DNA of 64,000 bases from Glycomyces tritici (GTDB taxonomy: Bacteria; Actinomycetota; Actinomycetes; Mycobacteriales; Micromonosporaceae). A model generated the notes under the pieces. It was not told the origin of the DNA, ran no database searches, and worked only from the letters and a program-made list of their open reading frames with translations. The stretch covers positions 572,367 to 636,366 of the forward strand of contig NZ_JAUEMJ010000004.1 of NCBI RefSeq assembly GCF_030403505.1, written 5' to 3'. This document shows, one piece after another, positions 9,369 to 18,851 of the stretch. A program made the position numbers and the translations under genes. Within the stretch, counting starts at the first letter, position 1; the number at the start of each line of letters is the position of its first letter.

Positions 9369-10298
9369 GTGCCGATCGCACCTGGACAACCGGCGTTGAT
9401 CGCCGTCGCAGTCGCGACCCTCTGGGCCCAGCCCTCGGCCCCGGGACCGGAGGACCGCCTCGCACTCGGCGTGCCGTCCGCCATCCGGGAATGGGTCGCC
9501 CGGCTCACCAACGACATCCGCGCCAACGGCCTCAAGGGGCGCGTGCGCACCCAGTGCCTCCTCGGCACCCGCGTCGAAGTCCTCCAGGTCGCCGACGGCT
9601 GGGCCGAGGTCTCCTGCCCGCAGCAGGAGACCTCCGGCTGGGTCCCGCTCGACCAGCTCGTGCACCCCGCCGAGAACGACAATGAGGGCGTCGAGCACTT
9701 CGTGAGCGCCACCGCGACCGCCGTGCGGGAGGAACCGGGCGGCGACGTCGCCATCCCGGGCGTCACCCTCGGCACCCGCCTGCGGGTCGTCGGCGCCGCC
9801 TACCGCGGCTGGGTCCCCGTGGGCCTGCCCGGGCCGCGGCAGCCCGGCTGGGTGCCCCAGCGCGACCTCGCCAACGAACCCGTCACCGATGCGCCCTCGA
9901 CCGCGCTCATCGCGGCCGGGCTCGACGCGGTGAAACTCGCCCAGCAGCTCCTGGAGATCCCGTACCTCCACGGCGGCGTCAGCGCCTACGGCATCGACGC
10001 CCCCGGCCTGGTGTGGATCGTCTACCGCCAGCTCGGCATCGACGTGCCGCGCTTCAACGACGCGCTCATCGAATCCGGCGAGGCCGTCCAGTTCGAGGAC
10101 CTCCACCCCGGCGACCTGGTGTTCCTCGAGCACGGCGGCGACTCCAGGACCCCGGCGATCATGGCCGAGCGCAGCCAGACCGACCTGCCCGAGGTCATCT
10201 TCTCGTCCTCGGTCTACGGCAAGGTCGTCGTCGAATCGCTCAAGGACTCCGAGCTGGCGGGCATCACCGCCTGCCGCCGCCTGCCCGTGCAGGCCTGA
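9369..10298 (+). CDS. SH3-like / NlpC-P60 protein lacking the catalytic Cys and His
   Basis: A 309-residue protein. Two bacterial SH3-like segments (about 55-100 and 110-170, each ending in GWV-P) precede an NlpC/P60 fold (about 185-300). The fold is recognisable from PYLHGGVSAYGIDAPGLV and LHPGDLVFLEHGG. The usual DCSGL is DAPGL, so the catalytic Cys is Ala211, and the usual HVGIY segment reads TPAIMAE, so the His is also gone. It is therefore probably a cell-wall-binding or regulatory pseudo-hydrolase. No clear signal peptide; residues 9-20 are hydrophobic. Start GTG 9369 has GGAGAG upstream. Confidence 0.82.
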   Translation: MPIAPGQPALIAVAVATLWAQPSAPGPEDRLALGVPSAIREWVARLTNDIRANGLKGRVRTQCLLGTRVEVLQVADGWAEVSCPQQETSGWVPLDQLVHPAENDNEGVEHFVSATATAVREEPGGDVAIPGVTLGTRLRVVGAAYRGWVPVGLPGPRQPGWVPQRDLANEPVTDAPSTALIAAGLDAVKLAQQLLEIPYLHGGVSAYGIDAPGLVWIVYRQLGIDVPRFNDALIESGEAVQFEDLHPGDLVFLEHGGDSRTPAIMAERSQTDLPEVIFSSSVYGKVVVESLKDSELAGITACRRLPVQA

Positions 10299-10305
10299 GA
10301 ACGCC

Positions 10306-10357
10306 GCAAGCGGAACGGCCCGCCTTCCCTTCCGGGGAGGCGGGCCGTTCCGCTTGC
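10306..10357. terminator. Bidirectional terminator between convergent genes
   Basis: A perfect 19-bp stem (10306-10324 with 10339-10357) lies 8 bp after the NlpC/P60-like stop and 16 bp before the TerC stop on the other strand. Confidence 0.88.
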
Positions 10358-10372
10358 TGTGCGCTTGCGTGC

Positions 10373-11434
10373 TTACTTATCGACGCCCGCCACCGCGGGG
10401 GCGGCGGCGTCCATCTCGGCCTCGGACTCCGCGAAGAGCTCCTTGAAGGACTTGCCCTGGCGGCGCAGCAGGAACCAGTTGGCGATCACGACCGCGGCCA
10501 GCACGCCGGCGATGATGCCGAGCGAGATCGTGGTCGGGATGTGCGGCATCCACTCGATGTGGTGGCCGCCGTTGATGAACGGCAGCTGGTTCTCCGCCAG
10601 GCCGTTCATGACGAGCTTGACGCCGATCCAGCCGAGGATCGCCGCCAGACCCAGGTGCAGGTACTTCAGCGACTTGAGCATCGCGGCCAGCAGGAAGTAC
10701 AGCTGGCGCAGGCCCATGAGCGCGAAGATCGTGGCGGTGAAGACCAGGTACGGCTCCTGGGTGAGGCCGAAGATCGCCGGGATCGAGTCGAGGGCGAACA
10801 GGATGTCCGTCGAGCCGATCGCGATCATCGCCAGCAGCAGCGGCGTCACGAACTTGACGCCGTCGATGCGGGTGAAGAGCTTGCTGCCGTGGTAGTCGGC
10901 GCTCACGCGCATCTTCGACTCGGCGAACTTCATGAAGCGCGACTTCTCGTAGTGCTCCTCGCCCTCCTCGCCTTCGTGGGCGTTCTCGCGGAGCTGCCCG
11001 ATCGCGGTCCAGATGAGGATCGCGCCGAAGATGAGGAAGACCCAGCTGAACTTCGCGATGAGCACGGAGCCCACCGCGATGAAGCCGCCGCGGAGGATGA
11101 TCGAGAGGACGATGCCGACCAGCAGCACACGCGACTGGAGCACCGGCGGGACCCGGAAGCCCTGGATGATGAGCAGGAAGACGAAGAGGTTGTCGACCGA
11201 GAGCGCCAGCTCGGTCAGGTAGCCGGCGTAGAACTGCCCGCCGTAAGTCGCGCCTTGGGTGACGAACATGATGACGCCGAAGACCAGCGCCGCGCCGATG
11301 TAGACGCCGGCCCAGGAGGCCGCTTCCTTCGTCGAGAGCTTGTGGGGGTTGCGGATGGCCATCGCGAGGTCGAGTACGACCACGGAGGCCAGCACCACCA
11401 TCGTGAGAGCCCAGGCCCACGGGGGGAGGTCCAA
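10373..11434 (-). CDS. TerC-family integral membrane protein
   Basis: A 353-residue multi-pass protein. The TerC signatures are ELALSVDNLFVFLLI (conserved acidic residue and DN pair in a membrane helix) and GSTDILFALDSIPAIFG. The family is linked to metal ion (manganese) handling and tellurium resistance at the plasma membrane. TTG 11434 is the start, with GGAAGG about 10 nt upstream. The leader (11435-11530) contains two short hairpins but does not match the yybP-ykoY Mn riboswitch that often precedes terC. A bidirectional terminator follows. Confidence 0.9.
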   Translation of the reverse strand: MDLPPWAWALTMVVLASVVVLDLAMAIRNPHKLSTKEAASWAGVYIGAALVFGVIMFVTQGATYGGQFYAGYLTELALSVDNLFVFLLIIQGFRVPPVLQSRVLLVGIVLSIILRGGFIAVGSVLIAKFSWVFLIFGAILIWTAIGQLRENAHEGEEGEEHYEKSRFMKFAESKMRVSADYHGSKLFTRIDGVKFVTPLLLAMIAIGSTDILFALDSIPAIFGLTQEPYLVFTATIFALMGLRQLYFLLAAMLKSLKYLHLGLAAILGWIGVKLVMNGLAENQLPFINGGHHIEWMPHIPTTISLGIIAGVLAAVVIANWFLLRRQGKSFKELFAESEAEMDAAAPAVAGVDK

Positions 11435-11702
11435 TGTGTTGCCTTCCTTGCCTTTGGAGGGTCACATGGTCTCTCCCGGTCCCTGCGGACCAGCGCCACC
11501 GGGGACCGATCGCGGTCCCGTGCATTGACGACGACGCTAACAGCGGCGAGCGCTGCGGGATACTCCCCACATACCTGATTCTGAACAGACGGGACTATTC
11601 TGCCTGCCGGAAGCCGACTTGTCACCAGTCGGATATGTGACTTCACTCTCGACACTACGCCTGCTGGGGCCGTTGGGGCGGCAGCTGTGGAAGGCTCCGC
11701 TC

Positions 11703-11993
11703 ATGGTTCTCGAAGTCGCTGAAATCAAGGTCACCCCCGGGCAGGAGGACGCTTTCAAGGAGGCGTACCGCTCCGCCCGCGAACTCGTGAAGGTCTCCCC
11801 GGGCCTGCGCACGTTGCGCATGACGCAGGGCGTCGAGTCGCCGAGCCGCTTCGTGCTCCTCATCGAGTGGGACTCGGTCGAAGCGCATGAGCAGGGCTTC
11901 CGCGAGACCGACCGGTACGTCAAGTGGCGCGAGGCCATCGGCCCGTACTTCGCCCAGCCCCCGCTGGTGGAGCACTTCGACGACGTCGAATAA
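11703..11993 (+). CDS. Antibiotic biosynthesis monooxygenase (ABM) domain protein
   Basis: A 96-residue ABM ferredoxin-like barrel: VLEVAEIKVTPGQEDAFKEA, a central PGLRTLRMTQGVESPSR strand pair, LLIEWDSVEAHEQGF and a terminal WREAIGPYF. Such small proteins are often heme-related or quinone monooxygenases; its substrate is not deducible. ATG 11703 is chosen by fold. The last seven codons and stop lie in the first unit of the tandem repeat at 11971-12095, so the C-terminal tail is made of repeat sequence. Confidence 0.85.
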   Translation: MVLEVAEIKVTPGQEDAFKEAYRSARELVKVSPGLRTLRMTQGVESPSRFVLLIEWDSVEAHEQGFRETDRYVKWREAIGPYFAQPPLVEHFDDVE

Positions 11994-12095
11994 GCAGCAC
12001 AGCGACGACGTCGAATAAACAGCACGGCGACGATGTCGAATGAGCAGCACTTCGACGACGTCGACCAGGCAGCGCAGCGGCGACGTCGATCGAGA
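11971..12095 (+). repeat. Five tandem 25-bp repeats at the ABM gene 3' end
   Basis: Units begin at 11971, 11996, 12021, 12046 and 12071, each a variant of a 25-mer with core CGACGACGTCGA. Unit 1 encodes the ABM C-terminus plus TAA. Units 2 and 3 keep TAA and TGA at the same place. Because 25 is not a multiple of 3, each unit shifts frame. A further partial unit starts the second 68-bp copy at 12162. Confidence 0.9.
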
Positions 12096-12107
12096 AGTAC
12101 TTGCAGC

Positions 12108-12139
12108 GAGCGGCCCGCGCCTTCCGGCGCGGGCCGCTC
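12108..12139. terminator. Terminator hairpin, first copy
   Basis: A 14-bp perfect stem (12108-12121 with 12126-12139) around a TTCC loop, between convergent genes. It can serve both strands. Confidence 0.85.
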
Positions 12140-12193
12140 GTCTCGGTGTAAGCGACCGCCACGGCGACGTCGATCGAGAAGTACTTGCAGCGC

Positions 12194-12221
12194 GCGGCCC
12201 GCGCCTTCCGGCGCGGGCCGC
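12194..12221. terminator. Terminator hairpin, second copy
   Basis: A 12-bp perfect stem (12194-12205 with 12210-12221) around TTCC. It is a duplicate of the hairpin at 12108, with one substitution shortening the stem, and lies 10 bp beyond the uvrB stop. Confidence 0.85.
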
Positions 12222-12231
12222 TCGTCTCGTT

Positions 12232-14292
12232 CTACGCTCCGGCCTCGTCGATCTGGCGGAGTTCGCGTTTCAGATCCGTGATCTCGTCCCGGTAGGCCGC
12301 TGCGAGCTCGAACCTGAGTTCCCTTGCGGCCGCGAGCATCTGCTCGTTGCGCTCATCGAGCTGCTTGAGGATCTCCGAGCGGACCTTGCCGGCGCCCTGC
12401 TCCCGCTTGCTCTTCGGAAGGGTCGCCCACGGGTCCTCTTCGACCAGCTTCGCGGTGTCTGCCGCGGACTCGTAGAGGTCCTCCATGATGTCGCCGATGC
12501 GCTTGCGCAGCGGCTGCGGGTCGACGCCGTGCAGCTTGTTGTAGGCGATCTGCTTCTCGCGGCGGCGGTCGGTCTCGTCGAGCGCCGCCTTCATGGAGTC
12601 GGTGAGCTTGTCGGCGTACATGAGCACGGTGCCCGAGACGTTGCGGGCCGCGCGCCCGATCGTCTGGATCAGCGAGGTCCCCGAGCGCAGGAACCCCTCC
12701 TTGTCCGCGTCGAGGATCGCGACCAGCGAGACCTCGGGCAGGTCGAGGCCCTCCCGGAGGAGGTTGATGCCGACGAGGACGTCGTAGTCGCCGCGCCGCA
12801 GCTCCCCCAGCAGCTCGACCCGGCGGAGCGTCTCGACCTCCGAGTGCAGGTAGCGCACCCGGATGCCGTTGTCCATGAAGTAGTCCGTGAGGTCTTCGGC
12901 CATTTTCTTGGTGAGGGTGGTGACGAGCACGCGCTCGTTCTTCTTGGCGCGCTCGTTGATCTCGTACATGAGGTCGTCGATCTGGCCCTTGGTCGGCCGC
13001 ACCTCGACATGCGGGTCGACCAGGCCGGTGGGGCGGATCACCTGCTCCACGAACTGGCCCTTGGTCTGCTCCATCTCCCACTTGCCCGGGGTGGCCGAGA
13101 GGTAGACGCTCTGGCCCACGCGCTCGCGGAACTCGTCGAAGCGCAGCGGCCGGTTGTCCAGCGCGCTGGGCAGCCGGAAGCCGAAGTCCACGAGGTTGCG
13201 CTTGCGCGAGGCGTCGCCCTCGTGCATCGCGCCGATCTGGGGGATGGTCTGGTGCGACTCGTCGACGATGGTGACGAAGTCGGAGGGGAAGTAGTCGAGC
13301 AGGGTGTGCGGCGGGGTGCCGGCGGCGCGGCCGTCGATGTGCCGCGAGTAGTTCTCGATGCCGTTGCAGGTGCCGATCTGCTTCATGTTCTCCAGGTCGA
13401 ACACGGTGCGCATCCGCAGCCGCTGGGCCTCCAGGAGCTTGCCCTGCTCTTCGAGCTCGGCGAGGCGCTCCTCGAGCTCGACCTCGATGTCGCGGATCGC
13501 GCGGGCCATCCGCTCGTTGCCCGTGGCGTAGTGCGAGCCGGGGAAGATGAGCACCCGGTCGACCTCGCGGACCACGTCGCCGGTGATCGGGTGGAGGTAG
13601 TAGAGCCGGTCGATCTCGTCGCCGAACATCTCGATGCGGATCGCCAGCTCCTCGTAGGCCGGGATGATCTCGATCGTGTCGCCGCGCACCCGGAAGGTAC
13701 CGCGGGTGAAGGCGACGTCGTTGCGGCCGTATTGGACGTCGACGAGCCGCCGCAGCAGCTTGTCGCGGTCCCACTCCTGGCCCACGGCGACCTCGGTGGC
13801 CTGCTCCAGGTACTCGGCGGGCGTGGCCAGGCCGTAGATCGCCGAGACGGTGGCCACCACGACGACGTCGCGGCGGGTCAGCAGCGAGTAGGTGGCGCGG
13901 TGGCGCAGCCGCTCGACCTCCTCGTTGATCGAGGCGTCCTTCTCGATGTAGGTGTCGGACTGCGCGACGTACGCCTCGGGCTGGTAGTAGTCGTAGTACG
14001 AGACGTAGTACTCGACCGCGTTGTTCGGCAGGAGCTCGCGAAGCTCCTTCGCCAGCTGCGCGGCGAGGGTCTTGTTGTGGACCATCACCAGCGCGGGGCG
14101 CTGGAGCTTCTCGATGAGCCACGCGGACGTGGCCGACTTGCCGGTGCCGGTCGCGCCGAGCAGGACCACGTCCCGCTCGCCTCGTTCGACCCGTTCGGTC
14201 AGCTGGGCGATCGCGGTCGGCTGGTCCCCCGACGGCTCCCAGTCGGCTACCACCTCGAAGCGCCCTTCGGCGCGCGGAATATCGAATGCCAC
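12232..14292 (-). CDS. uvrB: Excinuclease ABC subunit B
   Basis: A 686-residue nucleotide excision repair helicase that loads onto damaged DNA with UvrA and recruits UvrC. Visible are Walker [11 protein letters not shown], the beta-hairpin [15 protein letters not shown], the [13 protein letters not shown] helicase motif, [11 protein letters not shown], and a C-terminal UVR domain ([14 protein letters not shown]). GTG 14292 is the likely start. The upstream extension of the open frame has no family similarity. The gene belongs to the conserved actinobacterial block with coaE, rpsA and polA. Confidence 0.97.
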   Translation of the reverse strand: MAFDIPRAEGRFEVVADWEPSGDQPTAIAQLTERVERGERDVVLLGATGTGKSATSAWLIEKLQRPALVMVHNKTLAAQLAKELRELLPNNAVEYYVSYYDYYQPEAYVAQSDTYIEKDASINEEVERLRHRATYSLLTRRDVVVVATVSAIYGLATPAEYLEQATEVAVGQEWDRDKLLRRLVDVQYGRNDVAFTRGTFRVRGDTIEIIPAYEELAIRIEMFGDEIDRLYYLHPITGDVVREVDRVLIFPGSHYATGNERMARAIRDIEVELEERLAELEEQGKLLEAQRLRMRTVFDLENMKQIGTCNGIENYSRHIDGRAAGTPPHTLLDYFPSDFVTIVDESHQTIPQIGAMHEGDASRKRNLVDFGFRLPSALDNRPLRFDEFRERVGQSVYLSATPGKWEMEQTKGQFVEQVIRPTGLVDPHVEVRPTKGQIDDLMYEINERAKKNERVLVTTLTKKMAEDLTDYFMDNGIRVRYLHSEVETLRRVELLGELRRGDYDVLVGINLLREGLDLPEVSLVAILDADKEGFLRSGTSLIQTIGRAARNVSGTVLMYADKLTDSMKAALDETDRRREKQIAYNKLHGVDPQPLRKRIGDIMEDLYESAADTAKLVEEDPWATLPKSKREQGAGKVRSEILKQLDERNEQMLAAARELRFELAAAYRDEITDLKRELRQIDEAGA

Positions 14293-14370
14293 GGCCCAAC
14301 CGTAGCGCCGGGGTACGACACAGTTCGCGATCGGCGGTGACTTTTCCCGGTCCGGCTCGTTGGTCCCTGC

Positions 14371-15783
14371 GTGAGCTCCACTACCGCAGTCCCCTGGAAA
14401 TCGGCCCTGATGTGGGCCATGGCCATCATCGTCGCGATCGCCGTCGCCGGCTGGTTCGCCGTCTCGTGCAGTCCCGGCGGGTCGAGCGCCGAGCGCCCCG
14501 TGAGCGAGGAGGAGGCCGCGCTGCTGGCCGGGATGCGCGAGCGCAACCACGGCTCCGAGCCGGTCGCGGTGCGCATCAGCGTGCCCACCGGCGGCGAGAC
14601 GGTCACGGCGGACGGATTCGTCGACTGGCAGACGCCGATGCTGTACGCGCGCGTTCCGGACGCCGAGGGCGGCCACCGGCTGATTCAGGCCGTCCCGGGC
14701 CTCATCGCCACCCGCGCGGACGACGAGGCGGCCTTCAGCGAGCTGCGCGTCCCCGAGGACGGCTGGACCACCCGGCAGATGCTCGCGGGCGCGGGCACGC
14801 CGCTGGAGACGACCATCGACATCCTCGCGTCCTCGCTGTTCACGCTGAGCAGTGCCGAGGCCGACGACCCCGCCGAGCTGGCGGCGCAGGCCACGTGGCG
14901 GGAGGAGGGGGTCATCGACGGCGAGCCGGTCGACTCCTTCCGCGCGCCGATCATGGTCGAGACCGACGAGAGTGCGCCCCAGCAGGGCGCGAAGCCTGAG
15001 GCGCTGTACTCGCTCGACGCGGACGGGAACCTGCGCCGCTTCCAGGTGAACACGGGCGAGGAGAGCCTCTCGGCCGTGGACTTCCTGCGCGACGTCGAGT
15101 TCGACGCGAGCGGACTCGCGGCCGCCGACCTCCTGGGCGGCCCGGCGGTCACGCCCGCCCCCGTCGACGAGGAGCTGGCGGCGACGATCGCGGAGGTGCG
15201 CAAGGGCAACTGGGAGGACACCGCCGAGGTTGAGCTGACCGTGCCCACCGGCGACGGCGAGGTGACGACGGGCCGCGGCTCGATCGACTGGCGCACCATG
15301 ACCGCGTACCTGCACCTGTCGGACGCGAGCGGCCAGCGGCTGCTCCTGGCCCGGCCCGGCGGCTACGCGACCGCCGCGGCCGAGGGCGACGAGCTGCCCG
15401 AGTCGCCGCCCGCCGAAGGCTGGGAGGCGCACGCGCTCGCCGACGAGGACGCGGCCGACCATTTCGGCGCGGTCGAATCGCTGGTCTTCCGGCTCCTGGA
15501 GATGGCCGCCGAGGAGGCCGAGGACGCGGACGCCATCGCGGAGCAGGCGTTCCTGCTCCGGGTCGACGACGTCGACGGCGAGGCGGTGCACGTCGTCGAG
15601 TTCCCGGTCGCCGGCGACGCCGAAGCGGCCGGGGGCCGCTCGGCGTTCCGCTACCACCTCGAAGGCGAGCGGCTGCGCGAGGTCGAGATGATGTCGTTCT
15701 ACGGCGTCGCCAGCGCCGAACTGTCCGATGAGGACTTCCCGATGGTCGAGATCCCTTGGGAGCTGGCCGAGAAGATCGGCTGA
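14371..15783 (+). CDS. Membrane-anchored secreted protein with two similar domains
   Basis: A 470-residue protein with an N-terminal hydrophobic segment (about 12-32) ending AVSCSPGG, which could be a signal anchor or a weak lipobox around Cys33. The rest is exported and acidic. Two halves resemble each other: [20 protein letters not shown] (from about 68) and [20 protein letters not shown] (from about 291), each followed by an L-x-A-x-PG segment, so the domain is duplicated. Not recognised as a named family; the layout resembles LolA/LppX-like carriers only loosely. GTG 14371 start, divergent from uvrB by 78 bp. Confidence 0.75.
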   Translation: MSSTTAVPWKSALMWAMAIIVAIAVAGWFAVSCSPGGSSAERPVSEEEAALLAGMRERNHGSEPVAVRISVPTGGETVTADGFVDWQTPMLYARVPDAEGGHRLIQAVPGLIATRADDEAAFSELRVPEDGWTTRQMLAGAGTPLETTIDILASSLFTLSSAEADDPAELAAQATWREEGVIDGEPVDSFRAPIMVETDESAPQQGAKPEALYSLDADGNLRRFQVNTGEESLSAVDFLRDVEFDASGLAAADLLGGPAVTPAPVDEELAATIAEVRKGNWEDTAEVELTVPTGDGEVTTGRGSIDWRTMTAYLHLSDASGQRLLLARPGGYATAAAEGDELPESPPAEGWEAHALADEDAADHFGAVESLVFRLLEMAAEEAEDADAIAEQAFLLRVDDVDGEAVHVVEFPVAGDAEAAGGRSAFRYHLEGERLREVEMMSFYGVASAELSDEDFPMVEIPWELAEKIG

Positions 15784-15799
15784 CCACAGTGGTATGGAA

Positions 15800-15825
15800 G
15801 GGGCCAGGCCGTGCGGCCTGGCCCC
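15800..15825. terminator. Bidirectional terminator
   Basis: A 12-bp stem (15800-15811 with 15814-15825) lies 17 bp after the stop of the anchored protein and 18 bp beyond the coaE stop on the opposite strand. Confidence 0.85.
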
Positions 15826-15842
15826 TCCTCATTCACCTCCGC

Positions 15843-17033
15843 TTAGCAGACCGGGGCGTGCCAGCCGGTCTCGGCGGCCCAGCGGTTCGCGCGGGGCCAG
15901 CCCTCCTGGTCGAACCAGGGCTCCTTGGCCTCGGTGTAGTCCGCGGTCGCATCGACCTTGGTCGCCAGCGCGGCCTTGGCCTGCGCGTAGTCCCGGCGGG
16001 CGGCCGGGTCGGCGCGCAGCCAGTCGCGGAACAGCAGCGCGAACCGCTGGCCGGGGCTGTCGATCGGCCGGAAGTGGACATGGGCGATGTTCCCCGGATC
16101 CGCGAAGCCGTAGAAGCGCTTCTCCCAGTCCAGCGGGTTCGGGAACTCGGGCTTGGGCGAATCGTGCGCGACCTTGCCGTAGAACCCGGCGTCGCCGAGC
16201 GCATCGGCGAAGGCGTCCACGATCGGGAGCGCGACCACCGTGACCTGGATGTCGATGACGTCCTTCGCGGGCACGGCCGGGACGGCGGTGGAGCCCACGT
16301 GGTCGATGCGGACCGCGCTCGGTCCGAGGACCCGGCGCAGGCGCGCGGCGTGGTGCTCGAAGCGGCGCGACCATTCCGGGTCGGTCTCGACGAGCTGGAT
16401 CTTCTCGGGCCGGGGCTCATAGCGGCCCTGGCGGAGGTTCTCGGCGAACGGCATGATGCGGTCGACCCACAGGAGCTCGACACGGTGCTCGAGCTCGTGC
16501 AGGTCGCCACCGTTGTGGATGACGACGTCGCAGACCTCGCGGCGTTCGGTGTCGGAGGCCTGGGCGTCGATCCGGCGCAGGGCGTCGGCGCGGGGCAGGC
16601 CCCGCTCGGCGAGCCGTTCGAGCCTGAGCTCTCGCGGCGCTTCCACGTCGATGTTGAGGTGGAAGCCGGGCGCCTGACCTGTTTCGGCCAGGAGCGGAAT
16701 GTCTTGGACGACGATGGCGTCCTCGGGCATGGCATCGGTGAGCTGACGGGCACGGGCCCGAACGCGCGGGTGCACGATCGCCTCGAGCTCCGCCCGGGCG
16801 GGCGGGCTGTCGAAGACGATCTTCGCGAGTTCGGCGCGGTCCAGCGCGCCGTCGGCGTCGAGCACTTCGGGACCGAAACGGGAGACCACCGCGGCCAGCC
16901 CCTCGGTGTTCGGGGCGACGACCTCGCGGGAGAGGGCGTCCGCGTCGACGACGCGGGCCCCAAGCTCAGACAGCTTCGCTGCGACCGTGCTCTTACCGGC
17001 TCCGATGCCACCTGTCAATGCGACTCTAAGCAC
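15843..17033 (-). CDS. coaE: Dephospho-CoA kinase fused to a GrpB-like domain
   Basis: A 396-residue fusion. Residues 1-190 are CoaE, the last enzyme of coenzyme A synthesis: the P-loop is TGGIGAGKST, followed by ARVVDADALSREVV and the VQDIPLLAETG lid region. Residues about 210-380 are a GrpB/UPF0157 nucleotidyltransferase-like domain (VRIDHVGSTAVPAVPAKDVI). The same fusion is known in mycobacterial CoaE (Rv1631). GTG 17033 start, only 8 bp after the rpsA terminator hairpin. Confidence 0.95.
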   Translation of the reverse strand: MLRVALTGGIGAGKSTVAAKLSELGARVVDADALSREVVAPNTEGLAAVVSRFGPEVLDADGALDRAELAKIVFDSPPARAELEAIVHPRVRARARQLTDAMPEDAIVVQDIPLLAETGQAPGFHLNIDVEAPRELRLERLAERGLPRADALRRIDAQASDTERREVCDVVIHNGGDLHELEHRVELLWVDRIMPFAENLRQGRYEPRPEKIQLVETDPEWSRRFEHHAARLRRVLGPSAVRIDHVGSTAVPAVPAKDVIDIQVTVVALPIVDAFADALGDAGFYGKVAHDSPKPEFPNPLDWEKRFYGFADPGNIAHVHFRPIDSPGQRFALLFRDWLRADPAARRDYAQAKAALATKVDATADYTEAKEPWFDQEGWPRANRWAAETGWHAPVC

Positions 17034-17040
17034 AAATAAA

Positions 17041-17081
17041 ACACTACCCGCCCCAGGCGAACAGCCTGGGACGGGCAGTGT
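17041..17081 (-). terminator. Intrinsic terminator of rpsA
   Basis: An interrupted hairpin (17041-17058 with 17064-17081) ends in a TTTTATTT tract on the minus strand, 27 bp after the rpsA stop. The coaE start codon follows immediately. Confidence 0.85.
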
Positions 17082-17107
17082 GTATTTCAGCTAAACGAGC
17101 GACGAAC

Positions 17108-18607
17108 CTAGTTGCCGGCGAGCTTCTCGCGCAGAGCCGCGAGCGCCTCGTCGGTGGCCAGGGTGCCCTGGGGCTCGGCCGAAGGAGCCGACTTCTTCTC
17201 AGAGGTCGTCTTCTTCGCGCCCTTCTCACCCTTGGGGGCCGCTTCGCCCTCGGCGGGCTTGGCGGGAGCCTCGGTGATGACGCGCTCGGCGATCTGCTTG
17301 CCGTGCTCCTCCCAGCGGGTGCGGGCCTCGGCGTACTGCCGCTCCCACTCCTCGCGGGCCTCGTCGAAGCCCTCCATCCACTCGCCGGTCTCCGAGTCGA
17401 AGCCGTCCGGGTAGATGTAGTTGCCCTGGTCGTCGTACTGCGCGGCCATGCCGTACAGCGTCGGGTCGAACTGCTCCTCGTTCTCGACGTAGGCCTCGTT
17501 GGCCTGCTTGAGCGAGAGCGAGATCCGGCGGCGGTCCAGGTCGATGTCGATGACCTTGACCATGGCGTCGGAGCCGACCTTGACGACCTGCTCGGGCACC
17601 TCCACGTGGCGCTCGGCCAGCTCGGAGATGTGCACCAGGCCCTCGATGCCGTCCTCGACGCGGACGAACGCGCCGAAGGGGACGAGCTTGGTGACCTTGC
17701 CCGGGACGATCTGACCGATCGCGTGGGTGCGGGCGAACTGGCGCCACGGGTCTTCCTGGGTCGCCTTCAGCGACAGGGAGACGCGCTCGCGGTCCAGGTC
17801 CACCTCGAGGACCTCGACCTCGACCGGCTGACCGACCTCGACGACCTCGGACGGGTGGTCGATGTGCTTCCAGGACAGCTCGGAGACGTGCACCAGGCCG
17901 TCGACCCCGCCGAGGTCGACGAACGCGCCGAAGTTGACGATCGAGGAGACCGTGCCCTTGCGGACCTGGCCCTTCGCAAGCTGGTGCAGGAACTCGGTGC
18001 GGACCTCGGACTGGGTCTGCTCGAGCCAGGCGCGACGCGACAGGACCACGTTGTTGCGGTTCTTGTCGAGTTCGATGATCTTGGCTTCGAGCTCGCGGCC
18101 GACGTACGGCTGCAGGTCGCGCACACGACGCATCTCGACCAGAGACGCGGGCAGGAAGCCGCGCAGGCCGATGTCGAGGATGAGACCGCCCTTGACCACT
18201 TCGATGACCGAGCCGCGAACGACGCCGTCCTCTTCCTTGATCTTCTCGATGGTGCCCCACGCACGCTCGTACTGCGCGCGCTTCTTCGAGAGGATCAGAC
18301 GGCCTTCCTTGTCCTCCTTCTGGAGGACGAGGGCCTCAACGTGATCGCCCACAGAGACGACGTCTTCGGGGTCCACGTCGTGCTTGATCGACAACTCGCG
18401 CGAGGGGATGACGCCCTCGGTCTTGTAGCCGATGTCGAGCAGGACTTCATCCCGGTCGACCTTGACGACGGTACCTTCGACGATATCGCCGTCATTGAAG
18501 TATTTGATGGTCGCGTCGATCGCCGCGAGGAGTTCCTCGTCGGAAAAGACTTCTTCGACCGTGCTGTTCTCAGCGTTGCTCGAGGTGGCCTCGATGCTGC
18601 TCGTCAT
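17108..18607 (-). CDS. rpsA: 30S ribosomal protein S1
   Basis: A 499-residue S1 protein that binds mRNA on the small ribosomal subunit. Four S1 RNA-binding domains are visible: DGDIVEGTVVKVDRDEVLLD (about 38), GVVRGSVIEVVKGGLILDI (about 122), VRKGTVSSIVNFGAFVDLGG (about 207) and VPGKVTKLVPFGAFVRVEDG (about 292). A long charged tail rich in Lys, Glu and Ala follows, typical of actinobacterial S1. ATG 18607 matches the family N-terminus. It lies between polA and coaE as in mycobacteria. Confidence 0.97.
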   Translation of the reverse strand: MTSSIEATSSNAENSTVEEVFSDEELLAAIDATIKYFNDGDIVEGTVVKVDRDEVLLDIGYKTEGVIPSRELSIKHDVDPEDVVSVGDHVEALVLQKEDKEGRLILSKKRAQYERAWGTIEKIKEEDGVVRGSVIEVVKGGLILDIGLRGFLPASLVEMRRVRDLQPYVGRELEAKIIELDKNRNNVVLSRRAWLEQTQSEVRTEFLHQLAKGQVRKGTVSSIVNFGAFVDLGGVDGLVHVSELSWKHIDHPSEVVEVGQPVEVEVLEVDLDRERVSLSLKATQEDPWRQFARTHAIGQIVPGKVTKLVPFGAFVRVEDGIEGLVHISELAERHVEVPEQVVKVGSDAMVKVIDIDLDRRRISLSLKQANEAYVENEEQFDPTLYGMAAQYDDQGNYIYPDGFDSETGEWMEGFDEAREEWERQYAEARTRWEEHGKQIAERVITEAPAKPAEGEAAPKGEKGAKKTTSEKKSAPSAEPQGTLATDEALAALREKLAGN

Positions 18608-18800
18608 GTGGGCTGGTGCTCCGGATACGTAAGAATCGTGGGCTCGCGCCCGCGCCCTCGCTAGACGCGAATGCTCGCAGTTCGTTCCCGGGCCGCCCTT
18701 GCCGCTGGCAACGCGTCCTACTCCATTCTGAGGACGCGGACATGCCCAGGCCATCCCAGGTTACCGTGCGCGATAACGCCGCGCCAGTCCGGGCCGGGAC

Positions 18801-18818
18801 TCGTGGCCGCAGCCACGA
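18801..18818 (-). terminator. Possible polA terminator hairpin
   Basis: A 7-bp stem (18801-18807 with 18812-18818) with a 4-nt loop, 34 bp beyond the polA stop and upstream of the rpsA start. No U-tract. The remainder of 18608-18851 holds the rpsA leader, with no gene seen. Confidence 0.4.
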
Positions 18819-18851
18819 CATCCAAGGCCGGCAAGCGGGCGCCTCGACCCG

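Larger units (their letters stand above)
12078..12229. repeat. 68-bp direct repeat, each copy ending in a terminator hairpin
   Basis: Copies at 12078-12145 and 12162-12229 differ at one base and are 16 bp apart. Each starts with CGGCGACGTCGATCGAGAAG and ends with a GC-rich hairpin. They lie between the convergent ABM and uvrB genes. Confidence 0.92.

Noticed and set aside
10373..11640. Possible yybP-ykoY manganese riboswitch before the TerC gene
   Set aside because: Such riboswitches often precede terC, and two small hairpins exist at about 11470-11530, but the conserved loop sequences of the class are not present.
17226..18260. Long overlapping frames within rpsA, polA and uvrB
   Set aside because: Arg- and Pro-rich compositions typical of off-frame GC-rich DNA; the real genes are certain.
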